Source of the DNA: Streptomyces sp. Ru72
GTDB lineage: Bacteria > Actinomycetota > Actinomycetes > Streptomycetales > Streptomycetaceae
DNA: 64,000 nucleotides
Direction: 5' to 3'
Assembly: GCF_002920635.1 (NCBI RefSeq)
Contig: NZ_PQSR01000012.1
Location: 61,767-125,766, forward strand
In this document: positions 54,245 through 62,453 of the stretch, piece after piece
Layout: the number at the start of each line of letters is the position of its first letter
Numbering within the stretch: position 1 is the first letter of the stretch
Notes under the pieces: model-generated
Told to the model about the DNA's origin: nothing
The model's input: only the letters and a program-made list of their open reading frames with translations
Databases searched by the model: none
Program-made: the position numbers and the translations under genes

Positions 54245-54727
54245 TCAACGCCGCGCGTGGCGGATCTTCAAACGTCCATATCCCATAGCCCCGGAGATCC
54301 GGATCTTCGGCCCGCCGGGGCGGGGACGGCGCTGGGGCTTATAGAGCAGGTCCTTCCACCCGGTCCTCAGGTTCTCGACGTCAACGATCGTGTCGCGAGG
54401 CACCGTGATCTTGGCTCTGCCGGTGCCAAGTTGCAACTCGATGTCGACTACCGGATGCTCGATGACTGCTCGGGACAGGTCCAGGTGCACCCTTCCGAAT
54501 GCGGACTCGACCTTGAGGCTCCGAGGTACCCGCCATGCGCCGCGCCGCTGGATCCGTCCGCTGGCGGCGGCAATCGTGGACGTGGTGCTCGCATTCCCCT
54601 CCGGGAGCGAGGCCACAGCCGACATGAGCTCGCTGTGCGTCTTGGCGGTGAGTACCTGGTGGAGGCCTCCGTCCATCTCCTCGTGCGAGATGTGCCCTTG
54701 GGCGTACGCCTCCTGCAAGCGCTGCAC
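54245..54727 (-). CDS. DUF1707 (SHOCT-like) domain protein, 5' end probably damaged
   Basis: The sequence from GTG 54727 (160 residues) begins inside a DUF1707 domain: in-frame codons upstream read EDSPLRITEEDRDTA before VQRLQEAYAQGHISHEEMDGGLHQVLTAKTHSEL, and reach a stop without ATG, GTG or TTG. The domain's N-terminus is therefore in the DNA but lacks a start. The C-terminal part (VESAFGRVHLDLSRAVIEHPVVDIELQLGTGRAKITVPRDTIVDVENL) is a beta-rich DUF2154/LiaF-like domain. The upstream portion contains a TTA (bldA) codon. Either truncated or using an unusual start. Confidence 0.65.
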   Translation of the reverse strand: MQRLQEAYAQGHISHEEMDGGLHQVLTAKTHSELMSAVASLPEGNASTTSTIAAASGRIQRRGAWRVPRSLKVESAFGRVHLDLSRAVIEHPVVDIELQLGTGRAKITVPRDTIVDVENLRTGWKDLLYKPQRRPRPGGPKIRISGAMGYGRLKIRHARR

Positions 54728-55087
54728 GGCCGTGTCGCGGTCCTCTTCAGTGATCCGTAACGGCGAGTCTTCTGGCAGATGGGTCGCCGCCTCACTCTAG
54801 TGCCGTAACCGGTGATGCGAACACGCCAAGGTGGGCGTAGCGACTTTGGCCGGGAGCTGCTTTGGGGCGAGTGATCACGGCCTCGTAAGCTTGCGGCGCG
54901 TCGGGCAGTCTGTGGGCCTGCCCGTTAAAGCACGACGTTGAGGCCAAGATCTTCGAGGCTCGCGCCAAAGTGGCTGGCTAAAGTCGCGGAGCCGACCGCC
55001 CCAGCCACAGCGGGTTCCCATCTCTGCCCGCATGCACGCAGCGCGCCGCCGGTCGCGGCCAGCCGGGGCGGAGACAGGAGGCAGGCC

Positions 55088-55126
55088 GCGCCGCAGAGGC
55101 GGCGCGCGCCCGCGCCGTGCGCGGGC
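55088..55126. other. Pair of strong GC hairpins
   Basis: GCGCCGC-AGAG-GCGGCGC (55088-55105) is followed two bases later by GCCCGCGC-CGT-GCGCGGGC (55108-55126). Both stems are perfect. Not beside a gene end that would need a terminator. Confidence 0.5.
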
Positions 55127-55247
55127 CTCGAATGAAGTAGGGAAAGTCTCAGAAGCTGTGCTGTACCGATGTTGGTGTCGGTCGCTCTAACGTGAGTCCC
55201 GGTGACGTTCCTCGGCTGAGTGGTCTTCGGCAGGGCGGCGCATGAAG

Positions 55248-55330
55248 GCGGGCCTCTTGGTAGCTCGGAGGTTGTTGAAGCCACGAGCAGCCCCAGGAGG
55301 CCCTGCTGTTGCAGTGTTTCGCGTTCGTGG
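55248..55330 (+). mobile_element. IS5-type element left-end remnant, copy 1
   Basis: GGGCCTCTTGGTAGCTCGG and the following CCAGGAGGCCCTGCTGTTGCAG closely match the left end at 56427-56495. No transposase remains. Confidence 0.5.
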
Positions 55331-55387
55331 CCGCGGAGTCCACCTCGTGTCGACGACGCGTGAGGCCTGACCCTCTGACGGCGGATA

Positions 55388-56152
55388 TCAGCTCGTCAGC
55401 TGTGAGACGCCGATGATCTGGTCCTTCGGCGGAGCCTGGACGGTGACGGGGTCGTCGTAGCCGGAAAAGAGCGCCGTGCCGGCGTCCTTGCCGGTAGGCC
55501 TTGCGATCTTCAGCGGATACGGCGTGCCGGTTGCTGCCACGTAGAGGTACATCAGCGAGCCGTCGGTGTCACGGCCCTTCAGTACCACCGTTGGCACTCC
55601 GCCCATCGTCGCGGTGCCGGACTTGGCGATGTCGGTTTCGTTGTCGTCCGTCGCTACCTCCTTGAGGAAGGCGTTCAGGTCGCAGAACTTCGCCAGATCC
55701 TTCATGTCCGCCGAGGATGTGAGGTTGAGCCACTTCCCCGCGAGCCGCTTCCTCGCGGCGGCGGGGACGCCCATTGCTGTGATCATGGCCTGGTCGGGCT
55801 GCATCAGGACCTGCCCGTCCGACTTGATCATGTGGAAGCTGCCCTGGGCGCCCATGCTCAGCCGGTTGTCGCAGTGGCCTACCCGGTCCATCCTCATGGT
55901 GCCGCTCGTTTTGCCGTTTCCCTTCGATTCGAGGGTTATGGTCAGCGACGAGGCATGCTTCAGCGCATTCTCCGCCTTGTCGGAGATCTGCTGGGCGGTG
56001 AGACCGGTGAGCTGCGAGGTCGGCGCGGTTGAGGGCTCCGCGGGGGTGCCGCCCACTCTGGCGGAGGCCGCGGTATGGGACCCGCACCCCGTGGCGAGTG
56101 CGGTGAGTGCGGTGCAGGCAAGGGTGGCGGTGAGGAACCGCAACGGGCGCAT
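55388..56152 (-). CDS. Secreted lipoprotein (LppX/LprG-like)
   Basis: The 254-residue lipoprotein has a signal peptide with lipobox ATGC, then a Thr/Ser-rich linker and a domain of the actinomycete LolA/LprG type (ISDKAENALKHASSLTITLESKGNGKTSGTMRMD, GSFHMIKSDGQVLMQPDQAMI, GKWLNLTSSADMKDLAKFCDLNAFLKEV, YLYVAATGTPYPLKIARP). Membrane-anchored outside the cell. ATG 56152. It is flanked on both sides by IS5-type left ends in the same orientation, suggesting past rearrangement. It is a distant relative of the lipoprotein at 35088. Confidence 0.83.
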   Translation of the reverse strand: MRPLRFLTATLACTALTALATGCGSHTAASARVGGTPAEPSTAPTSQLTGLTAQQISDKAENALKHASSLTITLESKGNGKTSGTMRMDRVGHCDNRLSMGAQGSFHMIKSDGQVLMQPDQAMITAMGVPAAARKRLAGKWLNLTSSADMKDLAKFCDLNAFLKEVATDDNETDIAKSGTATMGGVPTVVLKGRDTDGSLMYLYVAATGTPYPLKIARPTGKDAGTALFSGYDDPVTVQAPPKDQIIGVSQLTS

Positions 56153-56426
56153 TCTGCCTCTTTCTGGATCAAGTCTGTGACCGGCCTGAGAAGGCGGCAC
56201 GAGAAGGTAACACGGCTGTCTGGGGTGCCCATTGCCCTGCGTTATCGGGCACTGATCCGCCGACAAGGAAACGCTCATCCCGGTCCCGCCACCTGCGTCA
56301 GCACCGTAGGCACCTACGTCCAGACATGCCGATCGCGGAGAGCTGTTGTCGTTCCGATCTTGAGGGGTGGTGCGCGTCGAACGGGAGCCTCGATCGAGTG
56401 ATGCTGCTGGCCGCGGGCATGAGAAC

Positions 56427-56640
56427 AGGGCCTCTTGGTAGCTCGGGGTTGCGAAGCCAACCGAGATCCGGGAGACCCTGTTGCGGCAGTTGTGCGTGCT
56501 CGCGCCGGTGGAGTTCAACTCCGCTGCACCGACGTGTGATTGTGTCGCTCACCGGTTCGGGAACGCGGCCGATCATCCGGAACGCGTTCGGCGGTACCCC
56601 TCAGACATGACGGACGCGGAGTGGGCCGTGGCCGGGACTG
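56427..56640 (+). mobile_element. Truncated IS5-family element
   Basis: The segment starts with GGGCCTCTTGGTAGCTCGG and ends with RYPSDMTDAEWAVAG, the conserved start of IS5-family (DUF4096-type) transposases. It is cut off by the ISL3-type element. The remainder of the IS5 transposase is not found beyond the insertion. Confidence 0.65.
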
Positions 56641-58320
56641 TAAATCGTTCGGCTCTTCCAAGATTTTCGTAGGCGTTGATCGTTCCGGTGATCTGCCACG
56701 TGGAGGGGGCCGCTGCTGCCAGGCTGCTGACGTGTGATGCCGCTGTTGAGGAACTGCTGCCCCAGCTCGTGGGGTTAGGGATCGAGCGTGTGGATGCCAG
56801 CCCGGTGATGTTGAGAATCACCGCGCTCACCAGGAATGACGTGTCCCAGGCCTGCCCGGGGTGCGGACAAAAGTCGGACTGGACGCACTCGCGCTATGCG
56901 CGGCATGTCGCGGACGAGGCGGTCGGCGGACGGCCGGTGGTGATCGATCTGTCGGTACGGCGGCTGTACTGCGAGAACCCCGCCTGCCCAAGGAAGACGT
57001 TCGTCGAGCAGGTCGACGGGCTGACGGAGCGCTATCAGCGCCGGACCCCGGCTCTGCGGCGGATCGTCGAGGCGGTCGCGGTGGCGCTGGTGGGTTCGGC
57101 CGGGGCCCGGTGCTGGCGGTGCTGCACCAGAAGCTGTCCTGGGCAACGGTGCTGAACTGCCTGATGCGCATCGCGCTGCCGGACCGGCCGCCGCCCCTGG
57201 TGGCCGGGATCGACGAATTCGCCCTGCTCAAGGAACACCGCTACGCAACGAACATCATCGATGCCTACAGCGGGCAGCGCGTCGACGTACTGCCCGACCG
57301 GAAGGCGGCCACCGTGACCGCCTGGCTGCGCGAGCATCCCGGCGTCCGCGTGGTGTGCCGCGACGGCTCGGGCGCCTTCGCCCAGGCCACCACCGACGCC
57401 GACCCGACGATCGTGCAGGTCGGCGACCGCTGGCACCTCTGGCACGGCCTGGCCGAAACAGCCCTGAAGGAGATCGGCGCGCACGCCTCGTGCTGGAGCA
57501 AGTTCGGCCCGCCCCTGCGCGAGGGCAAACGCGCCGCCACCACCCGGGAACGGTGGCGGCAGGTCCATGACCTCCTCGACCAGGGCGTCGGCCTGCTCGC
57601 ATGCGCCCGGCGTCTGGGCGTCTCCCGCAACACGGTCAAGCGCCACGCCCGCCACAGCGAGCCGGACCGTATGGTCCGCGCCCCCGTCTACCGGGCCTGC
57701 CTCGTCGATCCCTACCGCGACCACCTGCACAAACGACGAGCCGAAGACCCGGCCGCCCCCGTCACCCACCTGCTGGCGGAGATCCGTGAGCAGGGCTATA
57801 CCGGCAGCGCAAACCTCCTGGTCCGCTACATCAACCAGGGCCGCGTCGAGGCCGACCACGCCGCCCTTTCACCCCGCAAAGTCACCGGCCTGCTCACCCG
57901 CCACCCCGACCGCCTCGACGACGACCAGCACACTCTGCGCGGCCAACTCGCCCACGTCTGCCCCGAGATGGCCGTGCTGGCCGGCCAGATCCGTACCTTT
58001 GCCGACCTGCTCATCCCGCGCGAGGGCAACGCCGAGACGCTGACGGCCTGGATCACCCGGACCCGCAGCGCTGACCTGCCCTTTCTCCACTCCTTCGCGA
58101 ACGGCCTGGAACGTGACCGCGCCGCTGTCGACGCCTCCCTCACCCTGCCCCACCACAACGGCCGCACCGAAGGCACCAACACCAAGATCAAGCTACTCAA
58201 GCGGCTGATGTACGGCCGCGCCAGCCACCGCCTCCTGCGTCACATCATCCTGCTCAACTGACGCACGGTCACGGACGATCAACGCCTACGAAAATCTTGG
58301 AGCAGCCGCTCGTTTGACAG
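56638..58320 (+). mobile_element. ISL3-family insertion sequence
   Basis: Inverted repeats bound the element: GGCTCTTCCAAGATTTTCG at 56651 and, on the other strand, GGCTGCTCCAAGATTTTCG ending near 58308. They continue identically through TAGGCGTTGATCG. Weaker similarity extends a few bases outward on both sides (CTGTAAATCG/CTGTCAAACG), so the limits are approximate. No clear 8-bp target duplication is seen. It carries one frameshifted ISL3 transposase and interrupts an IS5 remnant. Confidence 0.85.
56676..58261 (+). pseudogene. ISL3-family transposase, frameshifted
   Basis: The N-terminal part has the ISL3 zinc-binding region (CPGCGQKSDWTHSRYARHVAD...RRLYCENPACPRKTF). The rest, in another phase, has the DDE-type domain (GIDEFALLKEHRYATNIIDAYSGQRVDVLPDRKAATVTAWL, then ADPTIVQVGDRWHLWHGLAETA) and the end LPHHNGRTEGTNTKIKLLKRLMYGRASHRLLRHIILLN. 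The switch lies around 57100-57115 (ALVGSAG to GPVLAVLHQKLSW). Full length would be about 520 residues. A sequencing error or programmed shift is possible but less likely than decay. Confidence 0.85.
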
Positions 58321-58345
58321 ACCCACCGATGACAGGGACGGCTAC

Positions 58346-58558
58346 ATGTCCCGCCTGGCGGACAACATCGAAGCGGTGCCACTGGGAACAGCAGCTGAGC
58401 TGCTGGAGCAGGCCTTGGAAGCCCTCGACGACCAGGACGCGGGTCCGGATGACATGCGACGGTTGGCGAAGGAACTGACCGGGGCATTGCGAGACGTGCT
58501 TCGCGTTGCGACCAGTCGCGGTCACCTCCTAGCAGCGAGTGAAACGCGCTGCCTCTGA
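58346..58558 (+). CDS. Small hypothetical protein
   Basis: The 70-residue product (MSRLADNIEAVPLGTAAELLEQALEALDDQDAGPDDMRRLAKELTGALRDVLRVATSRG...) is helical and acidic and has protein-like composition. It may be the remains of a gene cut by the neighbouring ISL3 element, since the bases upstream belong to the IS end. ATG 58346. Confidence 0.5.
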   Translation: MSRLADNIEAVPLGTAAELLEQALEALDDQDAGPDDMRRLAKELTGALRDVLRVATSRGHLLAASETRCL

Positions 58559-58807
58559 AGCGGTGGCTGCAAACGGCGCCTGCCGACGACGACCTGTCGT
58601 TCCACCTCCACGGGAAGAGGAGCCCGGCGACCCGCCCAGGCTCCTCTCTTCGTCGCGCCACGCCGGTCCCGATTGATACGCCGTGCGCGCGCCGTGATGG
58701 AGAAGGAACTTGGCGAGCTCTGCGCTTTCGATGGTGACGCTGGCAAGCACTGCCCCGACAGGCTGACGTGAGTCCCCGCCGAGGATGGTCATCACCCTCG
58801 TTCAGTG

Positions 58808-58828
58808 CGTTGTGCCCTCAGCTTGGGA
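58808..58828. repeat. tRNA-Gly(CCC)-like anticodon arm repeat, copy 1
   Basis: GCCCTCAGCTTGGGAAGCTG read on the minus strand is CAGCTTCCCAAGCTGAGGGC, the anticodon stem-loop (loop TTCCCAA, anticodon CCC) of tRNA-Gly. A second copy lies at 59765-59782. The two flank the broken gene at 58981-59704. Anticodon loops are common integrase crossover sites. Confidence 0.5.
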
Positions 58829-58980
58829 AGCTGCGAGAATTTGTGGCTCGAACGGACTCTGAACTGCGCAAACAGCAGCGGTGCGTCCCCGTCGGGCTTG
58901 GTTGCTTTTACTGTGTTTCCCCGCTGTTCCCCGCACGTACTGGTGCGCTTGTGGTGCGGCCGCTGAGACAAGGCGCCGAG

Positions 58981-59704
58981 TCAGTGCTCGCGGCGGCCAC
59001 ACTCAGATGGGTAGAGGGCAGAACCCGGAACCGGCTCGGACGGTGCCTGCCCGAGTTCGATGCACGCGCGCCTCGACGTATCAGTGGTCAGCGCGTTGAT
59101 CCGGACGTTTTGGGCAGGTTCGAGGGGTGGGGTGCGCAGTTCGGCTTCGACTGGCGTCTGGAACGGTGCGCCCTCAAGGACGGCGATGGCGATCAGGCTG
59201 CTGTCGTCCTGGAGCTCCGCCTCCTCGATGGTCAGCCGCCAGTGGAGTTCTGCCTTTGCCATGAGTTGCTTGCCGTGGACTCCATGGGTGAGAAGAGCGC
59301 TGCGGCGACCGCGGATATGCCGGGCTATGGCACAGCAGAGCGGGACGTTGGCGCCGTAGGGAGTGCCCACCCGGTTGTGGCCGGCGGTCGGGAAGTGGTC
59401 CAGCGCGTTGGACAGGAGCCCCAGGGCTGCGTCCTTGATGCGCGGTCGCTGGCCGTGCTCGACGAGGTCAAGCAAGATCGGGTGGCAGGGTAGGCAGCTG
59501 GGAACACCATGGCGGCGTGGCCGCAGACGAAGCCGCTATCGGCGAGGAGGGATGCCGCGTCGCCGGTCTCGTTGGCGGTGGTGGAGACGGTCAGACGGTC
59601 AGCAGTCGCAGTGCGTGTGCGACGCGCTCTGGATCGTCGCACCGATGCCACGTCGGGTTGGGTATCACCGACCAGTCCACAGCGTCTATGGCGTCAAGGG
59701 ACAC
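58981..59704 (-). pseudogene. Frameshifted gene for a helical-repeat-like protein
   Basis: Read from GTG 59704 the protein starts VSLDAIDAVDWSVIPNPTWHRCDDPERVAHALRLLTV and stops. A tandem 8-base duplication (TGACCGTC twice, about 59598-59613) shifts the frame. The next phase continues STTANETGDAASLLADSGFVCGHAAMVFPAAYPAT. A one-base loss (ACCCGATC for ACCCCGATC, near 59483) then shifts to LLDLVEHGQRPRIKDAALGLLSNALDHFPTAG...REH. The joined protein would have about 240 residues and resembles HEAT-like or DUF hypothetical proteins of streptomycetes. Confidence 0.75.
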
Positions 59705-59764
59705 GTCTGCATTCTGCCGCGCCGGTGTGGCGTGCTCACGCGATTCTGGCGCTGTGGGCTGAGC

Positions 59765-59782
59765 CCTGAGCTTGGGAAGCTA
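59765..59782. repeat. tRNA-Gly(CCC)-like anticodon arm repeat, copy 2
   Basis: GCCCTGAGCTTGGGAAGCT repeats the segment at 58808 in the same orientation. An att-type tail (59851-59908) follows it. Confidence 0.5.
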
Positions 59783-59850
59783 AGGTGATCTAGGGTTCGC
59801 TGCCTCGCTGACCTGCGGCGGAGGTTGCCTACGCCAGATGGGCGGGTCCG

Positions 59851-59908
59851 CTGATTCCCCGGTGTTCCCCCCTGGCTCCCCGCGCGATCTGGCACGCGAC
59901 TGGCACGG
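59851..59908 (+). repeat. Att-type tail repeat, copy D
   Basis: GATTCCCCGGTGTTCCCC is followed by GATCTGGCACGCGACTGGCACGG, keeping the order TTCCCC-TTCCCC-GGCAC-GGCAC seen in the other tails. It precedes the PH-domain pseudogene. Confidence 0.45.
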
Positions 59909-60004
59909 CCTCTTCGTGGACCATGAACGCTGTGGCGGCTGAGGTTTTCCGACTGGTCGAGACAGCCGGTTCCACCAGATGAGGGGCGTGTCTAGGATCT
60001 GCTC

Positions 60005-60474
60005 GTGCCCCCGATAACGATCAAGATGCCGAAGCGTCGCCGCGTCATTGCCGTGCTCTATGCCCTGTATTGCTGGGCGGTCTCCGCTGCCGTCATCTGG
60101 GCGTCGGGGGGTTTGTTGAAGACCGTAGGGGGCGCACTCCAGGTTTTGGGTATCGCCCTCATCGTGTGGGGACTGGTTGTGCTGTGGGGCTCGTGTGGGG
60201 CGACGACGGTCGGACCGGAGGGAATCGGCCAGCGCTGGCCCGGGTTGAGGCGAACGATCCCATGGGAGAAAGTCGACGATGTCGTGGTGGTGCGACTGGT
60301 GGGCTTCAAACGCCGCCGACAGGTCCGGGTCAGCCTGAGGGGAGGGCGAAGGTGCCATCTGGTCGCGCCTGTGGACGGACTCCGGAAGCCGACGACCCTG
60401 ACTTCGACCAGGAGGCGGCGCGAATCGTGGACTATTGGGAATCGGCGAGACTGCCGTCCGGCCAGTCGCTCTAG
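60005..60474 (+). pseudogene. PH-domain-like membrane protein, frameshifted
   Basis: From GTG 60005 the protein has two membrane helices (VIAVLYALYCWAVSAAVIWASG, TVGGALQVLGIALIVWGLVVLWGS), then a PH/bPH6-like region (TTVGPEGIGQRWPGLRRTIPWEKVDDVVVVRLVGFKRRRQVRVSLRGG). After HLVAPVDGLRKP a single-base deletion near 60390 throws it out of frame. The expected tail DDPDFDQEAARIVDYWESARLPSGQSL continues in the next phase to a TAG at 60474, directly before a tRNA-Ser T-arm copy. Similar domains are at 62660-63163 and 63670. Confidence 0.75.
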
Positions 60475-60540
60475 TGGGTACAATCCCACACCCACCGCGC
60501 ACGTGAACGGCCCCTGACCAGGCAACTCGGTCAGGGGCCG
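60474..60540 (+). repeat. Second tRNA-Ser T-arm/3'-end copy with terminator hairpin
   Basis: GTGGG-TACAAT-CCCAC, ACCCACCG and then CGGCCCCTGACC...GGTCAGGGGCCG (perfect 12-bp hairpin at 60508-60540) repeat the order seen at 52456-52521. The T loop has lost a base and the anticodon and variable arms are absent, so this is an old, partial copy. Confidence 0.65.
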
Positions 60541-60562
60541 TCGTGCTGTCCACTCTCCGTGA

Positions 60563-60629
60563 TGGCCCGTCGTTCCCCGATGTCCCCGCTCGATCGGGCA
60601 CCGGAAGGGCACGGGGCTTCTGATCCGTA
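60563..60629 (+). repeat. Att-type tail repeat, copy E
   Basis: CGTTCCCCGATGTCCCCG, then GATCGGGCAC, GGGCACGGGG and CTTCTGATCCGTAG match copy A (52541-52612) in order and spacing. Confidence 0.6.
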
Positions 60630-60806
60630 GCGCTCTGTGGATCGGTCGGAGGCAGTCATACCGGTCGCGTCTGAGCCTCTGAGGGACGCTAGCGGGTGGG
60701 GGCGGTGCTGTTGTTGCTGTACTCCGGCGCTGTACTGCGCTCCTTGGCGTTGCTGCCGAGCGTATTGAGAGCGGCCTCGGCGTACCGATCGGGGATGATC
60801 TGTCGC

Positions 60807-61514
60807 ATGACGAAGGTGGCAGGCTCGGGCGCCGACGACGGTCACGGGTGGGCTGAGCGTTTGGCGTGGGCTTACGGCTTGATAGCACCGGAACCCGGCG
60901 AACGTGCCGCTGCACTTGTCCGCCTGGCCAGTGCTCGTGCTGAGGTCCGGACTGCTCGTGCCCGGTTCAACGAGGCCTGGCGCCTCACCTCAGGGTTGGG
61001 GCACGAGGCACAGTGCCGGGAGCCGGTGCTCGTAGCCGCCCGAGAGGCATACGACCAGGTCGCCGGTCGTTGTCTGCCGGAAGCGCTGTGGAACACGCCG
61101 ATCTCTGGGGGCATCAGCACGTGGTCGGGGCTGCCCTTTGCGCTGCTCTTCCTGGAGTGGGAGGCCCGGTATCCGCAGGAATGGACACAACACGCCAAGG
61201 CGTGGGGTACGAAGCAGACGCTCATACGAAAGCTGGCTATCGGCGGCCATGGTGAAGCGGTCAGAGGCAAACTCGTCGATCTCGTCGATCTCGTTGTCCA
61301 GCGTGCCTACCGCTGCAAGGACCGTGAGTATGTGCGTGTGGCACGGGCCGTGGACGGAGACGACCTGCGTGACAGACTTGACGGGGCTCACCGTTCGGAC
61401 GATCCGTGGGCACAGCTGCACGCAAGCTACGTGCTTTGGCTGCTCGACCATCCGGAGATACCCAACACCCGACACGTCTGGCGCGCATGGCTTGCCGACT
61501 CCAGCAGCCAATGA
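60807..61514 (+). CDS. Hypothetical protein
   Basis: The 235-residue product is soluble, helical and Trp-rich (WAERLAWAYGLIAPEPGERAAALVRLASARAEVRTARARFNEAWRLTSGLG, then FALLFLEWEARYPQEWTQHAKAWG, DDPWAQLHASYVLWLLDHPEIPNTRHVWRAWL). It has no signal peptide. ATG 60807 is chosen; an in-frame ATG at 60795 is possible. No family recognised. It follows copy E of the att-type tail, as the SMI1 gene follows copy A. Confidence 0.65.
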   Translation: MTKVAGSGADDGHGWAERLAWAYGLIAPEPGERAAALVRLASARAEVRTARARFNEAWRLTSGLGHEAQCREPVLVAAREAYDQVAGRCLPEALWNTPISGGISTWSGLPFALLFLEWEARYPQEWTQHAKAWGTKQTLIRKLAIGGHGEAVRGKLVDLVDLVVQRAYRCKDREYVRVARAVDGDDLRDRLDGAHRSDDPWAQLHASYVLWLLDHPEIPNTRHVWRAWLADSSSQ

Positions 61515-61792
61515 TTCACCTACACCCAGCCCACTCCCAACCGTCCGCCGACGGCCCACACGCTTTCCAACTGTGTTGGTGGGGCGTTGGGGGTGCGTGC
61601 AGGGGCGTTCACCTGCGTTCAGGAGTGGCTGGCTCCGGGTGCTGAAAGGGCTTCCGGCCTGGTCTGAACAGACGTGAACGAGGCTGAATGAGACGGAAAC
61701 TGAGACGACGGCTGCCACGCTGGTTGGGGCATCGCGCGCAGTCGGTGCCGGAGGCGGTCCCCCCGTCTTCCACCTGCGGCGCCTCGCTCCGA

Positions 61793-62173
61793 CTATTCGG
61801 CGGTGTGGCCGTGCTGCCGATTGAGCGCTCGCCACGTCTCCGTCGCTGACAGCGTGACGGCGCCGATCCAATCTGGATCGTCAGGGTCGTCCCAGACCGC
61901 AGGGTCCTTGAGGACCTCTGGGACCTCCGCGCGGGGTATCGGCGGCCCGTATGTCGCGCCTGCCTGCCCATCCGGTGCTCTCCAAGGTTCGAGGCGATGG
62001 ACGTGCACCCAGCCGCGGTCAACGAGGCCGAGGACAATGCGCGGGAGATCGACAGCGTGGCCGTCTTCGTCTTTGCCGTTCGTCGCATAGGCGAGGATGC
62101 CCCACGCCTCGCTGGCGCAGACCATCAGATCGCGCTCCACTGAAGTGAGCGCTGCCCATGGTGAATCAGCCAT
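61793..62173 (-). CDS. Hypothetical protein
   Basis: The 126-residue acidic protein reads MADSPWAALTSVERDLMVCASEAWGILAYATNGKDEDGHAVDLPRIVLGLVDRGWVHVHRLEPW...GATYGPPIPRAEVPEVLKDPAVWDDPDDPDWIGAVTLSATETWRAL. It has protein-like composition with a helical N-terminus; no motif is recognised. ATG 62173. The ribosome binding site is weak. Confidence 0.7.
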   Translation of the reverse strand: MADSPWAALTSVERDLMVCASEAWGILAYATNGKDEDGHAVDLPRIVLGLVDRGWVHVHRLEPWRAPDGQAGATYGPPIPRAEVPEVLKDPAVWDDPDDPDWIGAVTLSATETWRALNRQHGHTAE

Positions 62174-62422
62174 GCGGAGAGCATGTCACGTGGACCGGTG
62201 GGGGTGCCGCCGGGGAGTTCCCGAGTGCCGTTGTCGGCGCGGCGGGAGAGATCTCCCCGAGCGGTCGTCCGCCGGCTGACCCCTCGCCCCAGGAATTCGA
62301 CACGCATTCGGCACAGCCACCCGCGAAAACCCGGTGACGGCCGGACAGCCCTGGAGTCTTCCTTTGATCATCAAGGGGGCGTCCGGGGCTGACTCGGCCG
62401 AGCGATACCGGCTCTGACCAGC

Positions 62423-62446
62423 AAAAATCCCTCCCCGAGGGGAGGG
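62423..62446 (-). terminator. Rho-independent terminator behind tRNA-Arg fragment
   Basis: On the minus strand CCCTCCCC-TC-GGGGAGGG is followed by ATTTTTG. It is one of the few terminators in the window with a real T tract, typical of tRNA genes. Confidence 0.75.
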
Positions 62447-62453
62447 CTGAAAC

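Larger units (their letters stand above)
54797..55387. other. Intergenic accessory DNA with hairpins and an IS end
   Basis: 591 bases without a convincing gene. It includes two adjacent GC hairpins (55088-55126) and, at about 55248-55320, a copy of the GGGCCTCTTGGTAGCTCGG sequence that also starts the IS5-type remnant at 56427. Confidence 0.55.

Noticed and set aside
58768..59493. A 241-codon plus-strand frame as an alternative to the minus-strand pseudogene
   Set aside because: Residue composition is not protein-like, whereas the three joined minus-strand segments read as one sensible protein.
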